Shown here piece after piece: positions 6,767-15,304 of a DNA stretch of 64,000 nucleotides. The stretch is taken from assembly GCA_963848525.1 (NCBI GenBank), contig CAWKDZ010000002.1, positions 744,001 through 808,000 on the forward strand. Reading direction: 5' to 3'. The translations under genes and the position numbers were made by a program. Origin of the DNA: JACCTU01 sp963848525 (GTDB taxonomy: Bacteria; Actinomycetota; Thermoleophilia; Gaiellales; Gaiellaceae). The stretch's first letter is position 1. Every line of letters starts with the position of its first letter. Under the pieces are notes generated by a model. The model made no database searches and was not told the origin of the DNA. It saw only the letters and a program-made list of their open reading frames with translations.

Positions 6767-9355
6767 TTACTTCCTGATGCGGAAGCGCACGACCGTGCGG
6801 CTGGGCGGTGCGCCACGCTCGCTCGGCCAGGCAGTCAGCCGCACCCGGTAGCGGCCGGGGTCGAGCAGGTTGCCCTCGGGGTCGCGGCCCGTCACGCCGA
6901 TCGTGACGTGGCCCGGGATGACGTCGCGGAGGCGCGCGAGCAGGCCGAGCCGCTCCCCGTTCCCCCGGACAAGCGCGATGTCGAGGCGGCGGACCGGCCG
7001 GATCTCGTCGCCCGCGGCGGTGTGGATCACGCGCCCTGCGCGGAGCGTGAGCAGCGCAGGCCGCACGTCCGACGGACGGAAGGCACGGGCGGAGAGGCGC
7101 ACTTCGCCGAGCAGGCTCGTCGTCGGCGGCCCGAACGTGATCGCCCAGGGAACACGCAGCGTGCGCGTCCCCGTCGAGCGAAAGACGACCACGCCCTCCG
7201 CCGGCGCTGAGCCCGACGGCTCGACGGTCGCCAACGCGTTGACCTGAACGGTGCGGGAGCGGCCCGGACGCAGGACGAACCGGTCCGGACGGACCGAGAA
7301 GGACAGCTCCGCGGCGCCGCCGCGGCGGACGACGACGCTGCCCGAGAGCGTCAGCTTGCGCGTCGAGACGTTGCGGATCCGGACGTCGGTCGCGGTCTGC
7401 CAGCCGACGTCGTTCGCACGGCCGAGCGCGAGCGTGCTCGGCGTGGCCGTGAACTCGGCGGCCGCCGCGGTGCCGAGGTCGAGCAGGCCGGCGCCCTGCG
7501 CCGCGACCGACGCGTCCGGGAGCGGCCGTGCCGTGTTCGCGAGCAGGCTCCTGAGCGCTCGCGCGTCAAGGCCCGGTCGGGCTTGCGCCAGGAGCGCGGC
7601 AGCGCCGGCGACGACCGCCGCCGCGGCGCTCGAGCCGTTGACGGTCCCGAACCGCGACGTGCCGTCGGCGTTGGCGCCGGGCTCCGACGTCGCGAGGCCG
7701 ACACCGGGCGCGACGAGGTCGGGCTTCACGCGCCCGTCGAACGCCAGGCCGGCGGACGAGAACGACGCGACGCGGCGCAGGCCCGGGTTAGGACGCGTCT
7801 GCATCGCCCCGATCGAGACCGCGGCCTCGGCGCCGTCGCGGAGCGCGGCGATCGCAGCGAGTGCGGCGTCCCGCGAGATGCCCACGACCGGCACCGTCAC
7901 GTCCTCGTCGAGCCCGAGCGAGCCGCTGGGGACCGGACCGTCGCCGTAGAGCACGACCGCGCCCGCGCCCGCACGCGCTGCGTTCACGACCGCGCCGCGC
8001 GGCGCCTCTCCGGCTGGGATCAACGCCGCCTTCCCGGCGACGTTGCTGAAGCCCTGCTCGTCGAAGAAGGCCCCGATCGAAGCGGCGGTCTCGCGTGGAG
8101 CGGACGGGTTCTCGAGCGGCGCGGCGAGCGGCAGGCTGAGCGTGCCCGAGGGCCGCACCGCACCGCCGAGAGGGACGCGGTCCTGGAACGCGAGCTCGAG
8201 CCCGGCCCGGACGGTGACGCGGACGTCGCGCGCGCGCCGCCGGAGGTCGGCGGCACCCACCGTCAGCGCGGCCGGCGCACCGCCCGGCCCAGCGACGCTG
8301 CCGGAGTCGCGCAGCGCCGAGTGCGACGCGCCCAGGCCGTCGTTGCCGACCGGCGCGACGACGAGCGTGTCAAGGCGGAACGCGCCCGCGACGGCCTTCG
8401 CGAGCGGGCCCTCGGCAAACGCGGAATACGGTTCCGCCACCCCGACGACGGCGATCCGAGCCGCGTCGTGCGCGATCCCGTCGCCGTTCGGGTCGACCGC
8501 GCGCTCGAGACCCGCGAGCACCTGGTCGGTGCGGGCGTACACGGCGTAGCCACCCGAGGCCGCCCGCTGCCAGCCGGCGACGCGGATCGGCAGAACCCAG
8601 GCGCCTGTGGCGACGCCCGCGAGGTCGGCCGGTCCGCTCGCGCCGACGATCAGCCCCGCGAGCTCCGTTCCGTGCCGCTCGAGCTCCGACTGGTCGTCCG
8701 GGCGTGGCGCCGCGAGCGCGAGGTCGCTGCCGCCGACGATGTCGACGCCGTCCCTGATCCGCCCGCGCAGGTACGGCTGGCCTCGGTCGACGCCCGTGTC
8801 GAGCAGCGCGACCGTCACGCCGCGACCGTCGAAGCCCGGCAGCGCGACGTCGAGCCGATGACCGCTGCCGGGCTGGAAGTCGCGCTCGTCGAGCAGCTCG
8901 GCCGAGACCGATGCGGGATACGCGGTGCGAACCGGGTAGACGCCGGAGACCTCGGGCAGGCGCTCGAGGATCGCGACCGCGCGCGGGTCGAGGGCGGCGG
9001 AGAAGCCCGCGAGCACGCGTTGAAACGACTGGTCTGGCGTGACCGGCAGCCCCTGCACGCCGAGCTTCGAGAGCACGAGCTGCTCTGCGGCGCGCACCTG
9101 CGCGACCCAGCGGCGCTGGTCGGCGTCCGCTGCACGCCCGCCCGCGGCGACGACGCGCTCGGCCAGCGACGGCGTCCGCAGCAGGACGATCATCCGCTGC
9201 CCGATCGCGACGCGGGGCCGCGGCGACCCCGCGAGGCCGGCCCACGAGACTGCCTCCTCGCTCCCGCGGGCGTCGGAGCGGCCTCCGGCGGCGATCAGAA
9301 CGAGCGCGACCCCGATCGCGACGAGCGTGATCGGCCAGGCGGGCCTAACGCTCAT
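6767..9355 (-). CDS. Secreted subtilisin-like serine protease (S8) with PA domain
   Basis: Predicted exported protease of about 862 residues. The N-terminus (VRPAWPITLVAIGVALVLIA) is a signal peptide or anchor. The triad is Asp in VALLDTGVD (about residue 180), His in ERHGTELAGLI (about 227) and Ser in NGSSAAAAVVAG (about 573). The last departs from the usual GTSMAAP. A protease-associated insert is visible (GAVVNAARAGAGAVVLYG, about 420-440), and the C-terminal 220 residues look like beta-sandwich domains. The ATG overlaps the tsaD stop by 4 bases (ATGA), so it is translationally coupled to the t6A operon. The same frame stays open into the shifted part of tsaD, but that is not a real fusion. 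Confidence 0.85.
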   Translation of the reverse strand: MSVRPAWPITLVAIGVALVLIAAGGRSDARGSEEAVSWAGLAGSPRPRVAIGQRMIVLLRTPSLAERVVAAGGRAADADQRRWVAQVRAAEQLVLSKLGVQGLPVTPDQSFQRVLAGFSAALDPRAVAILERLPEVSGVYPVRTAYPASVSAELLDERDFQPGSGHRLDVALPGFDGRGVTVALLDTGVDRGQPYLRGRIRDGVDIVGGSDLALAAPRPDDQSELERHGTELAGLIVGASGPADLAGVATGAWVLPIRVAGWQRAASGGYAVYARTDQVLAGLERAVDPNGDGIAHDAARIAVVGVAEPYSAFAEGPLAKAVAGAFRLDTLVVAPVGNDGLGASHSALRDSGSVAGPGGAPAALTVGAADLRRRARDVRVTVRAGLELAFQDRVPLGGAVRPSGTLSLPLAAPLENPSAPRETAASIGAFFDEQGFSNVAGKAALIPAGEAPRGAVVNAARAGAGAVVLYGDGPVPSGSLGLDEDVTVPVVGISRDAALAAIAALRDGAEAAVSIGAMQTRPNPGLRRVASFSSAGLAFDGRVKPDLVAPGVGLATSEPGANADGTSRFGTVNGSSAAAAVVAGAAALLAQARPGLDARALRSLLANTARPLPDASVAAQGAGLLDLGTAAAAEFTATPSTLALGRANDVGWQTATDVRIRNVSTRKLTLSGSVVVRRGGAAELSFSVRPDRFVLRPGRSRTVQVNALATVEPSGSAPAEGVVVFRSTGTRTLRVPWAITFGPPTTSLLGEVRLSARAFRPSDVRPALLTLRAGRVIHTAAGDEIRPVRRLDIALVRGNGERLGLLARLRDVIPGHVTIGVTGRDPEGNLLDPGRYRVRLTAWPSERGAPPSRTVVRFRIRK

Positions 9356-10318
9356 GCCGCAGACGCGTAGGCATCCAGCGCAAGGTAGCGAGGATACGGA
9401 AGCGCCTCGACGAAGCGGGCGGCCGACGCGATCATCGCCGCGTTGTCGGTGCAGAGCGGCAGCGGCGCGGGCTTCGCCCACGGCAGCGAGGCGCGCAGCT
9501 CGGAGTTCGCGGCGACGCCGCCGACCACGGCGACGCGCGACGCCCCAATTCGCTCGGCTGCCGCCTCGGTGCGCTCGACGAGCGCGCGCACGAGGGCGCG
9601 CTGGTACGACGCCGCCAGGTCGGCGCGCCGGCGCTCCAGCTCGTCGGGGCTGAGCTTCTTGACCGCATAGAGCAGCGAGGTCTTGACGCCCGAGAACGAG
9701 AAGTCGAGCCCGGGCACGCGGGCGACGGGGAAGTCGAAGGCCTCGGGATCGCCTTCGCGCGCGAGGCGGTCGAGCGCCGCGCCGCCCGGGATAGCCGAGG
9801 CCGAGCAGCCGCGCGCCCTTGTCGAACGCCTCGCCGACCGCGTCGTCGATCGTGGCACCGAGCACCGTGAACGTCCTGTGCTCGCGCACGTCGAGCAGCA
9901 GCGTGTGCCCACCGCTCGCGAGCAGGCAGAGGAAGGGCGGGTCGAACGGCTCCGGCCGGAGGTAGAGCGAGGCCACGTGGCCGTGCAGATGGTCGACCGG
10001 GGCGAGCGGCAGCCGGTGCGACCACGCGAGCGCCTTCGCGGCGGAGACGCCGACGAGCAGCGCGCCGACGAGCCCCGGGCCGCGCGTGACGCCGACGAGC
10101 TCGAGCCGGTCGAGCGTTGCGTCCGCGTCGGTGAGCGCCTCGCGGACGACGGGCATCACGAGCTCGAGATGCCGCCGCGACGCGATCTCGGGCACGACGC
10201 CGCCGAAGCGCGCGTGCAGGTCGGCCTGCGAGGAGACGACGTTCGCGAGGATCTCGCCGTCACGCGTTACGACGGCGGCCGCCGTTTCGTCGCACGAAGT
10301 CTCCAGCGCAAGGATCAC
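9352..10318 (-). CDS. tsaD: tRNA t6A37 threonylcarbamoyltransferase TsaD (one-base frameshift)
   Basis: TsaD transfers threonylcarbamoyl from TC-AMP to A37 of ANN-decoding tRNAs, in complex with TsaB and TsaE. The N-terminal part has ILALETSCDETAAAVV, PEIASRRH and the metal-binding VDHLHGHVASLYL. The C-terminal part has SFSGVKTSLLYAVKKL, VVGGVAANSELRASL and CTDNAAMIA. Between LLGLGYPG and GAALDRLAREGD, at about 9787-9797 in a CCCGGG tract, one extra base breaks the frame. Removing it gives a continuous protein of normal length (about 322 residues). Because this gene is normally essential, a sequence error is likelier than a pseudogene. It overlaps rimI and the protease by 4 bases each. Confidence 0.92.
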
Positions 10319-10773
10319 GCGACGGACTGCGCCTGCGGGTCACGCCACATGATCAGCGCGTCCTCGCGGTTGTCGGTGTAGTAGCCGCGCCGGATCCCGC
10401 GCGGCTGAAAGCCGAGCTGCTGGTAGAGGTTGATCGCGGCCTGGTTCGAGACGCGCACCTCGAGCGTGTAGCCGCGGCGTCCGTCGCCCGTCGTCAGCTC
10501 GAACAGGCGCTCCATCAGCGCGGTCGCGATGCCGACGCGCCTGCTCTCGGGGTCGACGGCGATGTTCATCACGTGCCAGGCGTCGACGTAGCGCGAGACG
10601 ATCAGGTAGCCGACGAGCTCCTCGGTCTCGTCGTCGAGCGCGCCGAGGCAGACCGACGACGCCTTCGAGAGCTCGCCGGCGAACATCGAGCGGGACCACG
10701 GCGTCGAGTACGAGTCGCGCTCGATCCGCTCGATCGTCGCGAGGTCGGGGAGCTGGAGCATGCGGATGATCAC
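10315..10773 (-). CDS. rimI: Ribosomal-protein-alanine N-acetyltransferase RimI
   Basis: GNAT acetyltransferase of 152 residues; RimI acetylates the N-terminal alanine of ribosomal protein S18. The acetyl-CoA loop is PESRRVGIATALM (the RxxGxA pattern), preceded by AWHVMNIAVD and followed by LEVRVSNQAAINLYQQLGF, all typical of RimI. It sits between tsaB and tsaD with 4-base overlaps on both sides, the classic tsaE-tsaB-rimI-tsaD order in many bacteria. This supports the RimI assignment over a generic GNAT. Confidence 0.9.
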   Translation of the reverse strand: MIIRMLQLPDLATIERIERDSYSTPWSRSMFAGELSKASSVCLGALDDETEELVGYLIVSRYVDAWHVMNIAVDPESRRVGIATALMERLFELTTGDGRRGYTLEVRVSNQAAINLYQQLGFQPRGIRRGYYTDNREDALIMWRDPQAQSVA

Positions 10774-11360
10774 GCGCTCGTCTTCTCCGCGTCGGGAACG
10801 CGCAGGTAGATCGGCTCGACCTCGTCGGCGGGGCCAAAACGCTCGGCGAGCTGCGCGTGGAAGCGCGCGTGCGGCACGTGCGCGTCGTCGTCGTCCGGCG
10901 GGACCTCGGCGCCGTGCTCCTCGAACGTGACGCGATAGTGCACGGCTCCGTCTCCCACACAGCGTCGGCCCGCGACGGCGACCTCCTCCGGACGGCAGAC
11001 CCGCAGCTCCCCGTCCAGCACGAAGACCTCTCCGCGGCGTGCATCGATCACCGGCAGGGCCCCCGGCGCACCGGCCGCGAGCGCCGCGAGCGTCGAGACC
11101 CCGGCGACGGGCACGTCGAGCGCGAGCGAGAGCGCGCGCGCCACCGCGAGGCCCATGCGCAGGCCGGTGAAGCTCCCCGGCCCCGTGCCGACGGCGATGC
11201 CCTCGAGCTGCGACGGGCGCACGCCGCCGCGCCGAAGCAGCGCGTCGACGTCCTCGAGCATGCTGACGGGACGCGAGCGCAGCTCGCCGAGCACCTCGCC
11301 GTCCCAGACGAGCGCGCTCGTGGCGACATCGGTGGCGGTGTCGAACGCGAGCATCAGCAT
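10770..11360 (-). CDS. tsaB: t6A synthesis protein TsaB
   Basis: TsaB (196 residues) is the non-catalytic partner that forms a heterodimer with TsaD. It has the ASKHA-type start MLAFDTATDVATSALV and the diagnostic GTGPGSFTGLRMGLAVAR segment, then LPVIDARRGEVFVL. Its ATG shares one base with the tsaE stop (TGATG) and its end overlaps rimI by 4 bases, so the four genes are tightly coupled. Confidence 0.93.
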   Translation of the reverse strand: MLMLAFDTATDVATSALVWDGEVLGELRSRPVSMLEDVDALLRRGGVRPSQLEGIAVGTGPGSFTGLRMGLAVARALSLALDVPVAGVSTLAALAAGAPGALPVIDARRGEVFVLDGELRVCRPEEVAVAGRRCVGDGAVHYRVTFEEHGAEVPPDDDDAHVPHARFHAQLAERFGPADEVEPIYLRVPDAEKTSA

Positions 11361-11788
11361 CAGAGGAGCTCCTCGATCAGCGCGGGTTCCGGCGACTCCA
11401 GCTCGATCATCCGGTGCGTCTCGTCAATGTGCCGCAAACGCACGCGCACGCGCGGCGCCGGCAGCGCGCCCTCGCCCGCTTCCGGCCACTCGACGAACGC
11501 GATCGTCCCGTCGAAGTACGGCTCGAGGTCGCCCCACTCGGCCGCCGAGACGCCGGCGAAGCGGTAGAGGTCGAGGTGCGCGACGTCGTCGTACCGGTGG
11601 CCGACTGTGAACGTCGGACTTGTGACCGGGCTCGTCACGCCCAACGCCCGGCACGCTCCGCGCACGAACGTCGTCTTGCCCGAACCGAGCTCGCCCGAGA
11701 CGGTGACGACGTCGCCGGGGCGCAGGACGGCGGCGACGCGCGCGGCGACCGCCTCGGTCTCGTCGGGCGACGAGGTCGTGATCTGCAC
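11360..11788 (-). CDS. tsaE: t6A synthesis ATPase TsaE
   Basis: ATPase of 142 residues that resets the TsaB-TsaD complex. It has the Walker A GELGSGKTTFVRGA, then SPTFTVGHRY and HLDLYRFAG, the usual TsaE elements, and FVEWPEAG near the end. GTG 11788 was chosen because it gives a family-typical N-terminus (VQITTSSPDETEAVAARVA); the longer open frame runs into the glycosylase gene. It starts 20 bases after the stop of the uracil-DNA glycosylase gene. Confidence 0.92.
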   Translation of the reverse strand: MQITTSSPDETEAVAARVAAVLRPGDVVTVSGELGSGKTTFVRGACRALGVTSPVTSPTFTVGHRYDDVAHLDLYRFAGVSAAEWGDLEPYFDGTIAFVEWPEAGEGALPAPRVRVRLRHIDETHRMIELESPEPALIEELL

Positions 11789-11808
11789 GTTGCGAAGTGT
11801 TCTAGAAG

Positions 11809-12468
11809 CTAGAAGAGGCCGAGCTGGACGGTCGGCTCGGGCTCCGGCGCGAGCTGAAGCCCCGGGCGGGGGGCATCCTCGGTCCCGAGGAGCGCGGGGA
11901 GCCGGGCGAAGTCCTCCTCGAGGATCCTCAGCATCGCCGGCGTGTACAGCGCAGCGGCCGGATGGTAGAGCGGGTAGAGCAGGACGCGGTTGCCGCCGAG
12001 CGTCGTCCACTGCTCCTGGCCGTGAACGCGCGTGATCCCGGTCGGCTTGCCGGAGAGCAGCTTCGTCGCGAAGTTGCCGAGCGTCGCGACGACGCGCGGG
12101 CGGATCAGCTCGATCTGCTTGAAGAGGTGGGACTCGCAGGCCTCGATCTCGTCCGGCTGCGGGTCGCGGTTGCCGGGAGGGCGGCACTTGAGCACGTTCG
12201 CGATGTAGACGTCGCTGCGCTTGAGGCCGATGCCCTCGAGCAGCTTCTCGAGCAGCTTCCCGGCCTGGCCGACGAACGGATAGCCCTGCTGGTCCTCGTG
12301 GAAGCCTGGCGCCTCGCCGACGAAGAGCAGCTCGGCGTCGGGGTTCCCCGAGCCGAACACGACCTGCGTGCGCCCCTCCGCGAGCCGGCAGCGCGTGCAG
12401 CCGGAGACGACCTGCTCGAACGCAGCGAGCTGGTGGGCGCGCCCTACCGACTCAGTGGCCGCAACCAC
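11809..12468 (-). CDS. Uracil-DNA glycosylase, family 4 (Fe-S)
   Basis: Base-excision repair enzyme of about 219 residues that removes uracil from DNA. The Fe-S cysteines are visible as GCTRCRLAEGRTQVVFG near the N-terminus and in NVLKCRPPGNR and EACESH. The active-site motif is GEAPGFHEDQQGYPFVGQAG, and the leucine-loop motif appears as LYPLYHPAA. GTG 12468 gives a start about 20 residues before CTRC, as expected for the family, and overlaps the fmdB-like gene by 17 bases. The C-terminal 35 residues are proline/glutamate-rich and not part of the fold. Confidence 0.9.
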   Translation of the reverse strand: MVAATESVGRAHQLAAFEQVVSGCTRCRLAEGRTQVVFGSGNPDAELLFVGEAPGFHEDQQGYPFVGQAGKLLEKLLEGIGLKRSDVYIANVLKCRPPGNRDPQPDEIEACESHLFKQIELIRPRVVATLGNFATKLLSGKPTGITRVHGQEQWTTLGGNRVLLYPLYHPAAALYTPAMLRILEEDFARLPALLGTEDAPRPGLQLAPEPEPTVQLGLF

Positions 12469-12667
12469 AGCTTCCGCCGCAACAGCCGCCACCCGCCGCC
12501 GTGGCGCCGAAGGACGGCTGCTCGGCGGTGCCGTGAGTCGCGAACACGGAGAGCTGCCTGCGCACGTTCGAGGCGCCGCAGTCCGGGCAGTCCGGCTCCA
12601 CGCCGTTCCGGACGAGCTCCTCGAAATGCGACTCGCAGGCCATGCACACGTACTCGTAGATCGGCAT
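12452..12667 (-). CDS. FmdB-family zinc-ribbon protein
   Basis: Small protein of 71 residues starting MPIYEYVCMACESHFEEL, with a second pair DCPDCGA. The four cysteines form a zinc ribbon. It ends in a Gly/Cys-rich tail GGGCCGGSCGCGH, often seen in actinobacterial FmdB proteins. Function in the family is not established (a putative regulatory zinc-binding protein). It overlaps the downstream glycosylase start by 17 bases. Confidence 0.88.
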   Translation of the reverse strand: MPIYEYVCMACESHFEELVRNGVEPDCPDCGASNVRRQLSVFATHGTAEQPSFGATAAGGGCCGGSCGCGH

Positions 12668-12708
12668 CGCCTCGGGAGTGTAGGCACCCCTCCGGACGCG
12701 CGCCGGGG

Positions 12709-13075
12709 TCAGTCGTCGTCGGAGCCTGAGCCGCTGTTGCCGGAGCCGCTGTCGTCCGAGCCGCTGTTGTCCGAGCCGCCCCGCCCGCGCCCACGGCCGC
12801 GTCCCCGGCCCTGCCCGTCGTCGTCGGTCTCGGTGCGGATCGTCGGCGCGGTCGGGCGTGTCCTCGGTGGTCGTCCGACCCTCGGTGGTGGCCCGATCCT
12901 CGGTCGTGGTCCGGCCTTCCGTCGTCGTCCGCCCGTCCGTGGTCGTCGAGACGAGCGCCGGCTCGAGCGCCGGCTCGTCCTCCCCGAGCGCGGCCTCCGA
13001 GGCGAAGAAGACGCCGAGCGCGAGCAGCGCAGCCAGCGCGACGCCTGCGAGTGCGAGGAGCAGTGGCCGATGCAT
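12709..13075 (-). CDS. Small secreted low-complexity protein (one-base frameshift)
   Basis: Not a recognised family. ATG 13075 opens a signal peptide or anchor (MHRPLLLALAGVALAALLAL), then an acidic stretch and tandem TTTEGR/TTTEDR repeats. At about 12850 the frame must drop one extra base to continue as PTIRTETDDDGQG, a Gly/Arg run and an acidic tail ending GSGSDDD with a stop at 12709. Third-position G/C is high in the shifted frame, which supports the correction. Its composition resembles that of the secreted protein at 15305-15667 on the other side of the two-component genes. It lies between the histidine kinase and fmdB on the same strand. Confidence 0.6.
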
Positions 13076-13121
13076 GAGTCCAGGCTAGGCGGCGCTTCCT
13101 CCAGGCCGGGTAAAGCCTCGG

Positions 13122-14483
13122 TTAGGAGACGGCAGGGAAGCGGACGACGACCCGCGTGCCGCCCTCGCCGGCCACGTCGAGCTCCCCGCCCCACCGCTCC
13201 GCGATCTCCTTGACGATCGCGAGGCCGAGCCCGGTGCCCGGCGCCTGGGAGCCGTGGCCCCGGTAGAAGCGCTCGACGACCCGTGGCACCTCCTCGGACG
13301 GGATGCCGGGCCCGTCGTCCTCGACCGCGACCGCAGCGGTGCCGTCCCGCGCGAGCGACTCGACGAGCACCCGCGTGCCGCCGGGGGTGTAGGTCAGGGC
13401 GTTCTCGATCAGGTTGTCGAGCGCCGACGCGACGTCGGCCGGCTCGGCGAGCGCCGTCGCGCCGTCGGCGCGCACGTCGAGCCGGTGCCCCGCTTCCTCC
13501 GCGCGGAGCGCCCACCGTTCCCCTGCCTCCAGTACCTGCTCCGCGAGGTCGACGGGACGGCCGGTCGGCTCGTGCAGCGACGCGCGCGCGAGGCGCAGGA
13601 GGTCGTCGATCAGCCGGCCGAGCCGGTCGACCTCGCGCAGAGCCGCCTCCGCCTCGGCGCGGGCGCCGGGCTCCGTCATCAGCGCCTCGAGGCGCAGGCG
13701 CAGGCCGGTGAGCGGCGTGCGCAGCTGGTGCGACGCGTTCGCGACGAAGTCGCGCTGGGACTCGAGCAGTGCGTCCAGGTCGGCGGCCATGCGGTTGAGC
13801 GCGACGCCGACTTCGCGGACCTCGGGCGCCCCTTCGACGGGCGCGCGCGCGGTGAGGTCGCCCGAGCCGAGGCGACCGGCGCTCGCGGCGAGCCCGCGCA
13901 GCGGCCCGGCGAGCGAGGAGCCGAGCGCCCAGGCGACGATCGAGCCGACGAGCAGGATCAACAGGCCGACGCCGGCGAACGCGACCCAGCTTCGCCGCAC
14001 CCGCTCGTCGATCTCCTCGGTCGCCTGCGAGACGCGCACGACGCCGGCGATCTCGTCCCCGTCCAGGACCGGAACGGCGAGGAAGAGGAAGCGCCCGCCC
14101 AGCTCCTCGCTGTTGCGCTCGAGCCGAACGCGCTCGCCGCCGAGCGCCCTGGCGACTTCGGGGCGGCTCGCGTACTGCTCGGCCGGCGCCGGCGTGCGCG
14201 TCGAGTCGGCGAGCAGCGTCCCGCTCCCGTCGGTCACGATCACGCGTCCACCGAGCTCCCGCCCGTACTCGCGCACGATCGGCGCCAGCGCCTCGCGCGC
14301 GTCCTCGCGCCCGACCGCGTCGCTGAGCGAGGCCGCGATCACCTGCGCCTGGTCGCCGAGCCGCGCCTCGAAGTCGCTGCGTGCGCGCCGCTCCACGTTC
14401 AGCGCGAGCGGGACGGCGAGGGCGACGACCGCGAGCGCGAGCAGGTAGAGGAGCGCGAGGACGATCCGCGCGCGCAGGCTCAT
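13122..14483 (-). CDS. Sensor histidine kinase
   Basis: Membrane kinase of 453 residues. Two transmembrane segments (about 7-30 and 165-188) flank an extracytoplasmic sensor domain of roughly 130 residues. A HAMP linker follows, then HisKA with the phospho-acceptor in RDFVANASHQLRTPLTGL (about residue 249). The ATPase domain has NLIENALTYTPGG (N box), VEDDGPGIP (G1) and GTGLGLAIVKEIAERWGG (G2). It overlaps the response regulator by 4 bases (ATGA), so the two form one unit. The signal sensed is unknown; two small secreted proteins flank the pair. Confidence 0.93.
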   Translation of the reverse strand: MSLRARIVLALLYLLALAVVALAVPLALNVERRARSDFEARLGDQAQVIAASLSDAVGREDAREALAPIVREYGRELGGRVIVTDGSGTLLADSTRTPAPAEQYASRPEVARALGGERVRLERNSEELGGRFLFLAVPVLDGDEIAGVVRVSQATEEIDERVRRSWVAFAGVGLLILLVGSIVAWALGSSLAGPLRGLAASAGRLGSGDLTARAPVEGAPEVREVGVALNRMAADLDALLESQRDFVANASHQLRTPLTGLRLRLEALMTEPGARAEAEAALREVDRLGRLIDDLLRLARASLHEPTGRPVDLAEQVLEAGERWALRAEEAGHRLDVRADGATALAEPADVASALDNLIENALTYTPGGTRVLVESLARDGTAAVAVEDDGPGIPSEEVPRVVERFYRGHGSQAPGTGLGLAIVKEIAERWGGELDVAGEGGTRVVVRFPAVS

Positions 14484-15172
14484 TCGAGCTCGTCGGGCGC
14501 CGAGAAGCGGAAGCCCACGCCGCGGACCGTGTGGACGTATCTCGGCGCCGAGGGGTCGTCGCCGAGCTTGCGGCGCAGCGTGCTCACGTGCACGTCGAGC
14601 GTCTTGGTCGCGCCGAGCCAGCCCGTGTCCCAGACCTCGCGCATCAGCCGTTCGCGGGTGACGACCTCGCCCGCGCTCTCGACGAGGAGGCGGAGGAGCT
14701 CGAACTCGCGGCGCGTCAGGTCGAGCCGCTCGCCGCTCTTGCGCGCGGTCCACGTCTTCGCGTCGACCTCGACCTCGCCGATCGTGACCGGCCCGTCGCT
14801 GCGCGCGCGCTCGCCGCCGCGCCGGAGCACGGCGCGGATGCGCGCAGCGAGCTCGGCGACGCTGAACGGCTTGACGACGTAGTCGTCGGCGCCGAGCTCG
14901 AGCCCGACGACGCGGTCGGTCTCGAGGCCGCGGGCGGTGAGCATGATCACCGGCACCTGCGACGACTCCCGCAGCGTTCGCAGGACGTCGCGCCCGTCGA
15001 TGTCGGGCAGCATCAGGTCGAGCAGGACGAGGTCCGGAGGCCTCGCCGCCGCTGCCTCGAGCCCGCCTCCGCCCGTCGCGCTGTGCTCGACCTCGAACCC
15101 TTCGCGCTCGAGCGCGCCGACGAGCGGAGTCGCGATCGACTCCTCGTCCTCGATCAGCAGCACGCGTGTCAC
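14480..15172 (-). CDS. OmpR/PhoB-type response regulator
   Basis: DNA-binding regulator of 230 residues. The receiver domain has the acidic pocket in VLLIEDEES, the phospho-acceptor Asp in LVLLDLMLPDIDG (about residue 51), and Lys in YVVKPFS. The C-terminal winged helix has LTRREFELLRLLVES and LDVHVSTLRRKLG followed by VRGVGFRF. GTG 15172 gives the usual start just before VLLIEDE. It is coupled to the kinase. A direct repeat AACCGT with 11-bp period lies upstream at 15204-15220 and is a candidate autoregulatory site. Confidence 0.94.
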   Translation of the reverse strand: MTRVLLIEDEESIATPLVGALEREGFEVEHSATGGGGLEAAAARPPDLVLLDLMLPDIDGRDVLRTLRESSQVPVIMLTARGLETDRVVGLELGADDYVVKPFSVAELAARIRAVLRRGGERARSDGPVTIGEVEVDAKTWTARKSGERLDLTRREFELLRLLVESAGEVVTRERLMREVWDTGWLGATKTLDVHVSTLRRKLGDDPSAPRYVHTVRGVGFRFSAPDELE

Positions 15173-15203
15173 GAGCGCTTTGTACCTGGCCGTGCGCGGG
15201 CCG

Positions 15204-15220
15204 AACCGTCTCTTAACCGT
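15204..15220. promoter_or_regulatory. Direct repeat, candidate response-regulator box
   Basis: AACCGT, 5 bases, AACCGT, giving an 11-bp period on one DNA face. This is the spacing used by OmpR/PhoB winged helices. It lies between the divergent response-regulator gene and the secreted-protein gene at 15305. Confidence 0.4.
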
Positions 15221-15304
15221 TCGCTGGGAGACCGTGAACGTGCCCTTGCCCGAGCTTTGGGCGACGCCTCCTACGTTGGGCACCGACCACGAAGGAGGAC
15301 TGAG

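Noticed and set aside
6767..10318. An apparent TsaD-subtilase fusion
   Set aside because: The middle segment is Arg/Ala-rich out-of-frame sequence; the true TsaD C-terminus is in another frame and the protease has its own coupled start.
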